35,753 nt of DNA from Lapillicoccus sp. (GCF_025353065.1 NZ_JANXRJ010000145.1:1-35753), one strand, 5' to 3'. Counted from the stretch's first letter, positions 25,167-33,321 are shown. The notes: a model not told the origin generated them from the sequence alone. Program-made: numbers and translations.

Positions 25167-26225
25167 TTGAACACCACGCGCCTCGCCACCGTCGCCGTCG
25201 CCCTGCTCGCCGCCGGCTCGCTCGCCGGCTGCGCCAACCAGGCCGCCGGCAGCTCCACCGCCGCCCAGAAGGTCGATGCCAACGCCCCGACCCTGACCAT
25301 CATGGTCGGCGGTCTGAGCAAGCAGATCTACCTCCCGTTCATGCTCGCCAAGCAGCTCGGCTACTACGACAAGATCGGGGTGAACGTCAACCTGATCGAC
25401 GAGCCCGCCGGCGGCGACGCCACGCAGAACATGCTCGCCGGTCAGGTCCAGGGAGTCGGCGGTTTCTACGACCACAACATCGCCCTCCAGGCCCAGGGGA
25501 AGTCCTCGGAGGCCGTCGTCTCGATGCTGCAGATCCCCGGCGAGGTCGAGCTCTGCCGCAGCGACCTCAAGGGCAAGGTCACCTCCCCGGCCGACTTCGC
25601 CGGGCTCGATCTCGGGATCACCGACACCGGGTCGTCCACCGACTTCCTGACGCAGTACCTCACCAAGAAGAACGGCGTCGACCCGGCGACCACCCACCGA
25701 CGCGGCGTCGGCGCCGGCCAGACCTTCCTCGCCGCCATGAAGCAGAAGGCCATCTCTTGCGGCATGACCACCGAACCCACTGTCTCGCAGGCGCTCTCGG
25801 ACGGCACGGCGTTCATCCTGCTCGACATGCGGACGGCCGCAGGATCCAAGGCCGCTCTCGGTGGCACCTACCCCGCGACCTCGCTCTACATGCCGACCGA
25901 CTACGTGAACGCCCACAAGGACACCGTCCAGAAGCTCGTCAACGCCTACGTCTCGACGCTGACCTGGATCCAGGGGCACTCCGGCGCCGACATCGCCGCC
26001 AAGATGCCCGCCGACTACTACAAGGGGGTCGGCAAGGCGGCCTACGTGGCCGCGCTCGACAGCGAGAAGGGCATCTTCAACCCCACCGGGATGATGCCCA
26101 CGGACGGTCCCCCCACCTGTCTGGCGGTGCTGAGTGCGTTCAACGCCGCGGTCAAGGGCAAGTCGATCGACCTGAGCAAGACGTTCACCAACGAGTTCGT
26201 GCAGGCCGCGAAGCCGGTCGCCTGA
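25167..26225 (+). CDS. substrate-binding lipoprotein of a NitT/TauT-type ABC importer
   Basis: 352 residues from a TTG at 25167, supported by AAGGAG five bases upstream and by the perfect signal peptide that follows. The lipobox is SLAGC with the lipidated cysteine at C22. The mature protein has the NMT1/SsuA-like fold pattern: LTIMVGGLSKQIYLPFMLAKQLGYYDKIGVNVNL (seen here as TIMVGG, then YLPFMLAKQLGYY), then DEPAGGDATQNMLAGQVQGVGG. The CCCFC pyrimidine-binding motif of THI5-like proteins is absent. Regulation by a CitA-type sensor suggests an organic acid or related compound, but the binding residues do not allow a choice. Confidence 0.9.
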   Translation: MNTTRLATVAVALLAAGSLAGCANQAAGSSTAAQKVDANAPTLTIMVGGLSKQIYLPFMLAKQLGYYDKIGVNVNLIDEPAGGDATQNMLAGQVQGVGGFYDHNIALQAQGKSSEAVVSMLQIPGEVELCRSDLKGKVTSPADFAGLDLGITDTGSSTDFLTQYLTKKNGVDPATTHRRGVGAGQTFLAAMKQKAISCGMTTEPTVSQALSDGTAFILLDMRTAAGSKAALGGTYPATSLYMPTDYVNAHKDTVQKLVNAYVSTLTWIQGHSGADIAAKMPADYYKGVGKAAYVAALDSEKGIFNPTGMMPTDGPPTCLAVLSAFNAAVKGKSIDLSKTFTNEFVQAAKPVA

Positions 26226-26270
26226 ACACTGGCTCCCCACCGCGGTCGGCTCACGCCGGCCACCCGCCCC

Positions 26271-26301
26271 GGATGGTGGCGCCGTGACCGCGCCACCATC
26301 C
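26271..26301 (+). terminator. 12-bp stem terminator after the binding-protein gene
   Basis: GGATGGTGGCGC (26271-26282) and GCGCCACCATCC (26290-26301) pair perfectly around a seven-base loop, 45 bases after the stop of the binding-protein gene. It should stop transcripts of the importer operon before the convergent regulator gene. Confidence 0.65.
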
Positions 26302-26308
26302 GTGGCGC

Positions 26309-27055
26309 TCAGCCCGTCCCCGACGTCGGGGACGGGCTGTCCAGGCGGTATCCGTGGCCGCGCAGGGTCACGATGGTCGGCAGGCGCGGAGGTCCGTCCC
26401 CGCCCGCCGGGGCGGCCAGCCGTTGGCGCAGCGCGGCCATGGTCACGTCGAGCGTCTTGGTCGGTCCGAACCAGTTCTCGTCCCACACCCGCGCCATCAG
26501 GTCCTCCCGGGACACCGCGACGCCGGCTGCCGAGGCGAGGGCCAGCAGCAGCTCGAACTCCTTGGGTCGCAGGACGAGCTCCGCCCCGCTGACGAAGCAC
26601 CGGCGCGACGCAGGGTCGACCAGGAGGTCCCCGATGCGCACCGGCGGGGCGTCGTGCGGCACCGGGGGCCGGCGACGCAGGTGCGCGCGCAGCCGGGCGA
26701 GGAGCGTCGTGGTGCTGACGGGTTTGACGAGGTAGTCGTCGGCGCCCGCGTCGAGCCCGGCGACCATGTCGATGTCGTCGCTGCGGGCGGTGAGGATGAT
26801 GATGAGGAGGTGCTCGTCCTCTGCCCGCAGGGTCCGGGCCAGGTCGACCCCGTCCACGTCGGGCAGGCCGAGGTCGAGCAGCAGGACGTCGGGCCGGCGC
26901 TCGCGCACCTGATGGCGGCCGCTGGTCCCGGTGCGGTGCCACGACGTGCGGTACCCGTGGTTGCGCAGGCCGAGGTCGAGCTGTCGGCCGATGACGTCGT
27001 CGTCCTCGATGATCACGACGTCGATGACGCGCTCGTCACCCCGGGGCCCGCTCAT
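26309..27055 (-). CDS. OmpR-family response regulator of the FtsX-type ABC module
   Basis: 248 residues from the ATG at 27055; its ribosome-binding site is weak, so a slightly later start is possible. The receiver domain has EDDD (17-20), D61 in LLLDLGLPDVDG and K111 in YLVKPVS. The winged-helix domain carries RPKEFELLLALASAAGVAVSRE (here RPKEFELLLALA) and ends IVTLRGHGYRLD. It is 43 bp downstream of the permease on the same strand, so it is probably the last gene of that operon. The kinase at 31983, on the far side of the module and divergently transcribed, is the likely partner. The C-terminal SPSPTSGTG tail is dictated by a terminator palindrome. Confidence 0.93.
   Translation of the reverse strand: MSGPRGDERVIDVVIIEDDDVIGRQLDLGLRNHGYRTSWHRTGTSGRHQVRERRPDVLLLDLGLPDVDGVDLARTLRAEDEHLLIIILTARSDDIDMVAGLDAGADDYLVKPVSTTTLLARLRAHLRRRPPVPHDAPPVRIGDLLVDPASRRCFVSGAELVLRPKEFELLLALASAAGVAVSREDLMARVWDENWFGPTKTLDVTMAALRQRLAAPAGGDGPPRLPTIVTLRGHGYRLDSPSPTSGTG
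26311..26338. terminator. 28-bp perfect palindrome overlapping the regulator's 3' end
   Basis: Bases 26311-26338 read the same on both strands without a mismatch (14-bp arms, centre GACGTC). The palindrome includes the last base of the convergent regulator's stop codon and its final codons, forcing the tail SPSPTSGTG. Placed after another hairpin between convergent operons, it most likely serves as a two-way terminator. As a gapless palindrome, its RNA hairpin would need a few unpaired central bases. Confidence 0.55.
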
Positions 27056-27098
27056 GCGAACGACTCTAGGCCGGTCACCGGTGGTTCCGGCCGACCCG

Positions 27099-29768
27099 TC
27101 ACAGGTCCCGTAGCTCCTCGATGGCCGGCCGGGTGGACGACCGGGCGCTCCCCACGGCAGCGGCCCCCAGGGCGACCACCACCACGACGACGGTCACCCC
27201 GAGGTAGGTCCAGGGGACGGCGACCTGGGCCGGCGGGGGATCGAAGACACCGGTGAGGACCTTGACGAGCATCTGCGAGAGCACCCACGCGATGACCGCG
27301 CCTCCCAGGACGCCGCCCGCTCCCACGACCACGGCCTCGCTCAGCACCAGCCCGGTGAGCTGCCGCCGTCGGGCGCCGAGGACGGACAGGATCGCGAGGG
27401 TGCGACGCCGCTCGACGAGACCGATCACGAGCACCAGACCACCCGCCCCGGCGGCCAGAAGGACCGCGAACACGAGCTCCAGCCGGGTCAGCCCCGCGAG
27501 GTTGACCGAGGTGAGACTGGACCCGACCTGGGCGCGGGCCTGGGTGACGTCGGTGACGACGGCGGCGCTGCCCCACTGGCGACGGAGCACGTCGGCGACA
27601 CCCGGCTGTCCCTCGCTCCTCGTGTCGATGAGGTAGGCCCCGACGGCATCGCTGCCCGTCACCCGGGAGACGTAGTCGGCGTTGGCGACGAAGAAGGAGT
27701 CCTTCGGCGCGGTGGGGAACTCCTTGACGATCCCCGCGTAGTGGAACGGCACCGTCCGCAGCTGCTGGGTGACGCGGTCCGGCAGGCGGAGGTTGATCAG
27801 GTCGCCGGGTCGCAGCTGGAAGTCCTTGACGGTCTCGTCGCTGACGAGCAGGGCGTCGGGTCGGGCGGCGAGGGCGCGCATCAGCGCGGCGGCCGTCCCG
27901 CCCTGGAAGTAGGCGTCCTGCAGCGCGGTGGCGGACATGATGCTGCCGGGGTGGACGCCGTAAAGGTCCTGCAGGTCCGCTCCGACGTAGGCGAACCGGT
28001 GCTGGATCGGTTCGACGTGGGCCACCCCACCGACCGCCGCCATGCTCGCCACCGTGGGGACCGTGCCCGTCAGCCCCGGGCCGGGGGTCACCGTCACGTC
28101 GGCGCCGTTGGTCAGCTGGGCATCGGCCTCGGCCTGCTGCTGGTAGGTGGAGTTGAAGGTCGCCGTCGAGACCACGAAGGAGACGGCCAGAGCCAGGAGC
28201 ACCACCGAGCGGGTGATCGGACGCCGTTGGCGGACCATCGAGGACGCGGTCGCCGCGGCGAGCCGCCCGGTGAGGGGGGTGACGGCTCGCGCCAGCGGCC
28301 GACGGCCGTGGGCGAGAGCGAGCACGGCGACCCGCCACAGAAGCATCCCGGCGCCGAGCCAGAACAGCGCCGGCCCGAGGAACGCCCAGTAGGAGACCGA
28401 GATCGTCGCCACCCCCTCCGGGGCCAGGACGAGCGAGTAGTTGTCCCGGCTGGACCCCCAGAAGACGAGCAGCGCGCCGCCGAGGAGGAGCACGTCCACG
28501 CCACCGCGCATCCACCACGAGCGAGGCGAGCGGCCGATGCCGTGGCGCGCCGCGGCGACCGTCCCGCCCTGCAGGTCGCGCAGGGCGGGAGCCAGCACCA
28601 CCGCCAGGGAGACGAGCATGCCGAGGGCGGCGGCGGCGGCATACCAGGTCACGAGGGCCTGGGGCCCGGCACCGCCGCTGACGGACCCGAAGGCCCACTG
28701 TGACGCCACGGCGGCGAGTGCGAGGCCGATCGCCCCGCCCATCAGACCGACGAGGACCGCTTCGGCAGCGGCGAAACCGGCGACCGCCCGGGGGGTGAGC
28801 CCGCGAGTGCGCAGCAGCGCCTGCTCGTCGCGGCGCCGCTGGGCCCCCCCGGCGACCAGCGCCGCGGTGAGCAGGGCGGCGAGGACTGCACCCGGGAGCC
28901 CGAGGAACAGGAAGAGCATCTGCGCGTATGCCGCGTCGGCCCGCGCCCCGGAGAGGGCGGCACCGACGTTGTTGCCCACGACCCCGGCGCCGGCGAGGGC
29001 GGCCTCGAGGTTGTGCGCCGCGCCCACGACGTCGACGTAGGCGGTGGCGGGGTCGCTCGAGGCTGGCGGGGTCCGGGCGACGTGGATCTGCGTGGTCACC
29101 GCGGCTACCGCCGACCCGGAGCCGGAGGTGCCCATGACGGTCGAGAAGACCGCAGCCGGCAGCAGCACCACGTTGTCCGGCGGCGCGGACGGCTGAGACG
29201 TCGTGGGTGCGCCGACCTTCTGGAACAGCGAGTCCGCCTGCGGGAGGTCGACGACCCCGTCGACACGCAGCCCGGCCGGAGGTCGTCCGGCGCGGCCGAT
29301 CGTGACGAGGTCACCGGGTCGCAGATGCAGGTTCGACGCCGTCTGCTGGGCGATGAGGACGCCGGAGCGAGAGCCACTGAGCAGGCGGATCTCGCCCGGG
29401 AAGCTCTCGGCGTAGCCCGGGGGCAGTCCGAGGACCACGCCGGGGCCCGTGGTCTGGGTCGTCCCACCCGCACTGGCCTCGAGACCGGTGGTTGTGCCGA
29501 AGCCGACCGGGACGGCGGTCCGGACACCGGCGGAGGTGCGCACCGTCGAGAGCACGGCCGCAGCGTCGGCTCCGGGGGCGACCTGCAGCTGCCAGTCGAC
29601 CGCCACCGACCGAAGCGCCCTCGACGTCATCGTCGCCTGCGAGGAGGTGAGGAAGCTGCCGAGCGAAGCCACCAGGGCGACCGCGAGGGCCACCCCGAGC
29701 GACACCCCGAGCAGCCGGCCACGGCGGCGGCGCAGCAGGCCGACGGTCCAGGTGAGGGTCAGCCTCAT
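27099..29768 (-). CDS. large FtsX-type ABC transporter permease
   Basis: 889 residues; the ATG at 29768 overlaps the stop of the upstream ATPase frame (ATGA). Helix 1 (about 20-40) is followed by a 240-residue extracytoplasmic domain. The first FtsX core is near 283-400 (LFLFLGLPGAVLAALLTAALVAGG and on), with additional central helices at about 425-495. A second signal-anchor-like helix near 520-545 is followed by another extracytoplasmic domain, and the C-terminal FtsX core lies near 765-875. The duplicated FtsX topology fits transporters that extract or export lipids, lipoproteins or peptides, not importers. The flanking lipoprotein, ATPases and two-component system suggest regulated detoxification or envelope maintenance, as inference. 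The reading frame is intact. Confidence 0.93.
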   Translation of the reverse strand: MRLTLTWTVGLLRRRRGRLLGVSLGVALAVALVASLGSFLTSSQATMTSRALRSVAVDWQLQVAPGADAAAVLSTVRTSAGVRTAVPVGFGTTTGLEASAGGTTQTTGPGVVLGLPPGYAESFPGEIRLLSGSRSGVLIAQQTASNLHLRPGDLVTIGRAGRPPAGLRVDGVVDLPQADSLFQKVGAPTTSQPSAPPDNVVLLPAAVFSTVMGTSGSGSAVAAVTTQIHVARTPPASSDPATAYVDVVGAAHNLEAALAGAGVVGNNVGAALSGARADAAYAQMLFLFLGLPGAVLAALLTAALVAGGAQRRRDEQALLRTRGLTPRAVAGFAAAEAVLVGLMGGAIGLALAAVASQWAFGSVSGGAGPQALVTWYAAAAALGMLVSLAVVLAPALRDLQGGTVAAARHGIGRSPRSWWMRGGVDVLLLGGALLVFWGSSRDNYSLVLAPEGVATISVSYWAFLGPALFWLGAGMLLWRVAVLALAHGRRPLARAVTPLTGRLAAATASSMVRQRRPITRSVVLLALAVSFVVSTATFNSTYQQQAEADAQLTNGADVTVTPGPGLTGTVPTVASMAAVGGVAHVEPIQHRFAYVGADLQDLYGVHPGSIMSATALQDAYFQGGTAAALMRALAARPDALLVSDETVKDFQLRPGDLINLRLPDRVTQQLRTVPFHYAGIVKEFPTAPKDSFFVANADYVSRVTGSDAVGAYLIDTRSEGQPGVADVLRRQWGSAAVVTDVTQARAQVGSSLTSVNLAGLTRLELVFAVLLAAGAGGLVLVIGLVERRRTLAILSVLGARRRQLTGLVLSEAVVVGAGGVLGGAVIAWVLSQMLVKVLTGVFDPPPAQVAVPWTYLGVTVVVVVVALGAAAVGSARSSTRPAIEELRDL

Positions 29769-30478
29769 GCCGGCACCCGCCCCTCCGCGGCCGCCGACAG
29801 CCGGCCCTCGTGCATCGTCCAGCGCTCGTCGAGGCGCTCGGCGACGAGCGCGTCGTGGGTGCTCACCACGAGCGCCGCCCCGAGCCGGTCGGCGGCCAGG
29901 AGCAGCTCGTCGATGACCTGACGCCCGGCGACGGCATCGAGCTGTCCCGTCGGCTCGTCAGCCAGCACGAGGTGGGGTCCCTGCGCGAGAACCCTTGCGA
30001 GAGCGACCCGTTGGGCCTGTCCGCCGGACAGTTCCTCGGGGAGCTGGTGGACCAGGGCCTCGACACCGACGAGTCTCAGCGCCTCGAGCGCCCGGCTCCG
30101 GCACTCCTTCGCCGGCACCCCGGCGAGGACGAGGGGGAGGCTGGCGTTCTCGAGGACGTCGAGCGCCGGCACGAGGGTGGGGCCCTGGAAGACGACGCCG
30201 ATCTGGCGGGCGCGGTCCGCTGCGCCGGCGTCAAGCCCAGGCCACTCGACCGTCCCGCCCGTCGGGATCTCGAGACCCGCCATGAGGTGCAGCAGGGTCG
30301 ACTTGCCGGACCCCGAGGGCCCGACGATAGCGATCCGCGCCCGTGCCGCCACCTAACAGCTCGTGCCTTGGACGGCCACCACGGCGCGCGTCCCGGTCCC
30401 GAACGTCCGGGAGAGGTCGCGGCATACGACCGCGGGCTCGTCGGCCCCGAGGACCGACACCCCGCTCACGCCGCTCAC
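29765..30478 (-). pseudogene. MacB/LolD-like ABC ATPase interrupted by an in-frame TAG at codon 42
   Basis: The frame would begin at a GTG (30478) overlapping the previous ATPase stop (GTGA). It encodes 41 residues ending AVVAVQGTSC, meets TAG at 30353-30355, and continues in the same frame with VAARARIAIVGPSGSGKST for 195 residues to a stop overlapping the permease ATG. Both sides are normal ABC ATPase: an N-terminal strand before the stop, then Walker A, signature LSGGQAQRVALARVL, Walker B LVLADEPTGQLD and H-loop VSTHD. A GAG-to-TAG change (Glu expected before VAARARIAIVG) explains it with one substitution. A GTG directly follows the TAG (30352), so re-initiation could yield a protein lacking the first strands. 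Sequencing error, recent inactivation or stop read-through are the alternatives. Confidence 0.8.
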
Positions 30479-31143
30479 GCGGCGACCTGTCCGTCGCGCA
30501 GGGCGATGACCCGGTCGGCGATGCCGGTGACCTGTCGGCTGTGGGTGACGACCAGCAGGGCGCAACCGCTGCCCGCGGTGGCCCGCAGGAGATCGAGCAC
30601 CTGCCGCTCGGTCTCACCGTCGAGCTCACCGGTGGGCTCGTCGGCAAGCAGGACGTCGGGCGCGTTGGCCAGAGCCACGGCGAGACCGGCTCTGGCGAGC
30701 TCACCTCCGGACAGCTGCTCGGGGTAGGCGTGAGCGCGGGCCATCATCCCGACGCTGTCGAGGAGGTCGTCGAGGCCGACTGCCGGAAGTGCCCGAGGTG
30801 ACATCGCCCGCGCCAGACGGACGTTCGAGCGCACGTCGAGGTGAGCGAGGAGATTGCGTGACTGGAGCAGCACACCGATCCGGCGGGAGCGCAGCCGGGC
30901 CCGGTCGGCCTCCGAGCGGTGGCTCACGCGCTCACCCCCGACCCGGACCGTGCCTCCGTCGGGCTCGTCCAGCCCCGCCAGGCAGGCCAGCAGGGTGGAC
31001 TTACCACACCCCGAGGGACCCACCACGGCGACGATCTCGCCGGGCTCCACCGACAGGGACACCCCCCGCAGGGCGAGGCTCTCGTCCTCACCGTTGCGAA
31101 AGAAGCGGTAGAGCCGGTCGGCCGACAGTGCTGCGGTGGTCAC
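30475..31143 (-). CDS. MacB/LolD-like ABC transporter ATPase
   Basis: 222 residues from a GTG at 31143 that overlaps the lipoprotein stop (GTGA). The order of motifs is Walker A GPSGCGKST (near 42-50), Q-loop LLQSRNLL, signature LSGGELARAGLAVALA, Walker B VLLADEPTGELD and H-loop VVTHS. All are complete. Sequence style and length fit the LolD/MacB/FtsE class that partners FtsX-type permeases, here the gene at 27099. A second ATPase frame follows but carries a stop codon, so this intact copy may be the only functional one, possibly as a homodimer. Confidence 0.93.
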   Translation of the reverse strand: MTTAALSADRLYRFFRNGEDESLALRGVSLSVEPGEIVAVVGPSGCGKSTLLACLAGLDEPDGGTVRVGGERVSHRSEADRARLRSRRIGVLLQSRNLLAHLDVRSNVRLARAMSPRALPAVGLDDLLDSVGMMARAHAYPEQLSGGELARAGLAVALANAPDVLLADEPTGELDGETERQVLDLLRATAGSGCALLVVTHSRQVTGIADRVIALRDGQVAA

Positions 31144-31823
31144 GGGAGCCACCGCAACGAGTTGGAGACGGTGTTCCACGGGTCGACGTTGTCGGCGTTG
31201 GTCGGTCCCGACAGCGTGAGGTCGACCCGGGTGCCGGCCCGGTAAAAGACGTACTGCTGGACGCCGTCGCGCACGACCTTGCCCGTGACGGGGTCCTGCG
31301 CCGAGTCGCCCTCGTAGGCCAGGAGGACCGCGGGTCCGGCGGTGCGTGTCGTCTGGCTGACCTGCGGGTTCGCCAGCTTGGCGACGCTGGCCCGCAGGGC
31401 GACGACGTCCGTGGTGGTGACCGACGCGACGCTGGGCGCCGCCGAGGTCGCCGTCACCCGGATCCTGATCTGGTTCAGCTTGTCCGCGAAGACGGCGCCT
31501 GAGCTCGTCGAGGAACGAGCCCATCCTTCGGGCACCTTGACCACGACTCGGCTGCCGACAGGGGTGAAGTCGACGAACGCCGTGGTGTCGGGGATGTCTC
31601 CCGGCGGGTTCGTCTCGGTGGCCGGAGCCGCACCGGGGACCGCCCCCGCGCTGGGGACCGCCGCCGACGACGGGGATCCGGCGACCGAGGAGGTCGAGGC
31701 GGTCGCGGTCGCCGCCGACGAGGGGGCCGACCCCGTGGGGGTCGTGGCTGGCGCGGTGGTGCCGCAGGCCGTCAGGGCGAGGCTCGCACCGACTGCGGCG
31801 AGGGCACAGAGTCGCGTGGTCAC
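31140..31823 (-). CDS. secreted lipoprotein, LpqN/PsbP-like C-terminal domain
   Basis: 227 residues from a GTG at 31823 with GAGGAA upstream. The lipobox is LALTAC, lipidating a cysteine near residue 20. A long low-complexity Ala/Ser/Thr/Pro linker (to about 95) reaches away from the membrane. The globular domain (FVDFTPVGSRVVVKVPEGWA, then LAYEGDSAQDPVTGKVV, and a terminal DPWNTVSNSLRWLP) resembles the LpqN/PsbP-type fold found in actinobacterial lipoproteins. It is the first gene of the FtsX-type transporter operon and faces the divergent kinase gene, so it may deliver substrate to the permease or help the kinase sense it. The fold call is from pattern memory only. Confidence 0.85.
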   Translation of the reverse strand: MTTRLCALAAVGASLALTACGTTAPATTPTGSAPSSAATATASTSSVAGSPSSAAVPSAGAVPGAAPATETNPPGDIPDTTAFVDFTPVGSRVVVKVPEGWARSSTSSGAVFADKLNQIRIRVTATSAAPSVASVTTTDVVALRASVAKLANPQVSQTTRTAGPAVLLAYEGDSAQDPVTGKVVRDGVQQYVFYRAGTRVDLTLSGPTNADNVDPWNTVSNSLRWLP

Positions 31824-31875
31824 GGGATTTCCTCTCGGGCGGGGACGGCGATCACGAGCCACGGTAGGAAGGGGC

Positions 31876-31905
31876 GGGTTAGACGCCGGGGAGCCCAGGG
31901 TTAGA
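31876..31905. promoter_or_regulatory. GGGTTAGA direct repeats 22 bp apart, candidate regulator site
   Basis: GGGTTAGA occurs at 31876-31883 and again at 31898-31905, two exact 11-bp steps apart, with a poorer match between. The site is in the 159-bp gap between the divergent lipoprotein operon (start 31823) and kinase (start 31983). Spacing and position suit the OmpR-family regulator encoded at the end of the operon; binding is inferred. Confidence 0.4.
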
Positions 31906-31982
31906 GGACGGCAAAATCGTTGGCGCACCTCCGGATGCTCGATCGCACCGCCCGCCACCGCCCGGACGGGTCATGATGGCCC

Positions 31983-33284
31983 ATGCGACGTCGGGTGGTG
32001 CGGGTGGCGGTGACGGCGGTGACCGTGGCGCTGATCCTGTTCGGCCTCCCTCTGGCGGTCGTCGCCCAGAGGCTGATCCTCAGCGAGGAGCGGGGCGAGC
32101 TCGAACGGACGGCGTTGACGGCAGCGGCCGCGGTCGGACCGGGCTTCGGTGCTGCTGACCCGGCGGAGCTCCCGCGCGCCGAGGGCGACAAACACGTTGC
32201 GGTGTATGACGCGTCGCTCCGATTGCACGTCGGTCAGGGCCCGGCCGCTGCCGATCCCGCCGTCCGGGCGGCGATCACCGGTCAGCCGTCGGACGGGATC
32301 GTGGCGGGAGAGATCGTCGTCGCGGTGCCAGTCTTCTCCGCCGAGACCGTCATCGCCGTCGTCCGCGCGAGCACCTCCAGCGGCGTCGTCTGGCAATGGG
32401 TCCTGGTGGCGTGGTGGGTGCTGGCTGCCCTGGCCGCAGCGGCGCTGGTCGGCTCGGTGCTCGTAGCCCGTCGACAGGCCCGTGTCCTGAGCGAACCCCT
32501 CGAGGCCCTCTCCCGCGCAGCCGATCGCGTCGCCGACGGAGACCTCCGGGCTCGGAGCGAGCCGGCCGGGGTGACCGAGATCCAGCGGGTGGCCATCGCC
32601 CAGAACGCCATGCTCGACCGCCTCACGTCGTTTCTACTGCGTGAGCGTCACTTCAGCGCCGATGCCTCCCATCAGCTCCGGACACCGCTGGCCAGACTGC
32701 AGCTCACTCTCGACAACCTCCTGGACGCGATGACAACGCCGGCCGAGGCCGCGCTGCGCCCTGGACTCACCGACGCGGCAGAGCAGGTCCGGGCCCTCGA
32801 GGCGACGGTCACCGACCTCCTGCAGCTCTCTGGCCCGACCCCCGACGAGGCGCCGGCGGTGGCACCCCGCGCACTGGCGACCATCCTTTCGGACGTCGAA
32901 ACCCGTTGGCACGGGACGTTGGCCGCGATGGGACGGCGCCTGGTCATCAGGAAGGACACCGGGATCGGGGACGACGACGTGCTCGTGCCCGGTTTCGTCG
33001 TCGTCGAGATCCTGGCCATCCTCCTGCAGAACGCCGTCGAGCACGGCCGCGGGACGGTGGTCGTCGACGTCCGCGACCTCGGCGACGCGCTGGCCCTGGA
33101 CGTGGCCGACGAGGGCGCCGTCCTCGTCAGTCCGACCACTGTGTTCGAACGCGGACAGTCGGGAGGGACCGGCACCGGGATCGGCCTGGCCCTTGCCCGC
33201 TCGATGGTCGAGTCCATCGGCGGTCGGCTCGTACTGGCCTCGGTGACGCCGACCCGGTTCAGCTGCTTCCTGCCCCGCTCGTGA
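31983..33284 (+). CDS. sensor histidine kinase, probable partner of the regulator at 26309
   Basis: 433 residues from the ATG at 31983; the ribosome-binding site is weak. A first helix (8-30) and second helix (about 137-161) enclose a 105-residue extracytoplasmic domain. A HAMP linker follows, then HisKA with ASHQLRTPL and H230. The catalytic domain has N-box LLQNAVEHG and G2 GTGIGLALARSMVESIGG, but the G1 box reads DVADEGAVL, losing the usual second glycine (DxGxG). The F-box is short (VFERGQSGG). It is therefore probably active, with a slightly atypical ATP lid. Its position opposite the lipoprotein-ATPase-permease-regulator operon makes it the natural sensor for that transporter. Confidence 0.92.
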   Translation: MRRRVVRVAVTAVTVALILFGLPLAVVAQRLILSEERGELERTALTAAAAVGPGFGAADPAELPRAEGDKHVAVYDASLRLHVGQGPAAADPAVRAAITGQPSDGIVAGEIVVAVPVFSAETVIAVVRASTSSGVVWQWVLVAWWVLAALAAAALVGSVLVARRQARVLSEPLEALSRAADRVADGDLRARSEPAGVTEIQRVAIAQNAMLDRLTSFLLRERHFSADASHQLRTPLARLQLTLDNLLDAMTTPAEAALRPGLTDAAEQVRALEATVTDLLQLSGPTPDEAPAVAPRALATILSDVETRWHGTLAAMGRRLVIRKDTGIGDDDVLVPGFVVVEILAILLQNAVEHGRGTVVVDVRDLGDALALDVADEGAVLVSPTTVFERGQSGGTGTGIGLALARSMVESIGGRLVLASVTPTRFSCFLPRS

Positions 33285-33321
33285 CGCGCCACCCTCGCCC
33301 GGTCACTCTCTCGATCCGCCG

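Noticed and set aside
25167..26225. Thiamine-precursor (THI5-like) binding protein
   Set aside because: The CCCFC motif is missing and no thiamine gene or TPP riboswitch is seen upstream.
27056..27098. GGCCGG/CCGGCC hairpin between permease and regulator
   Set aside because: Six-base arms around a 12-base loop are commonplace in DNA of this composition; no independent support for a terminator.
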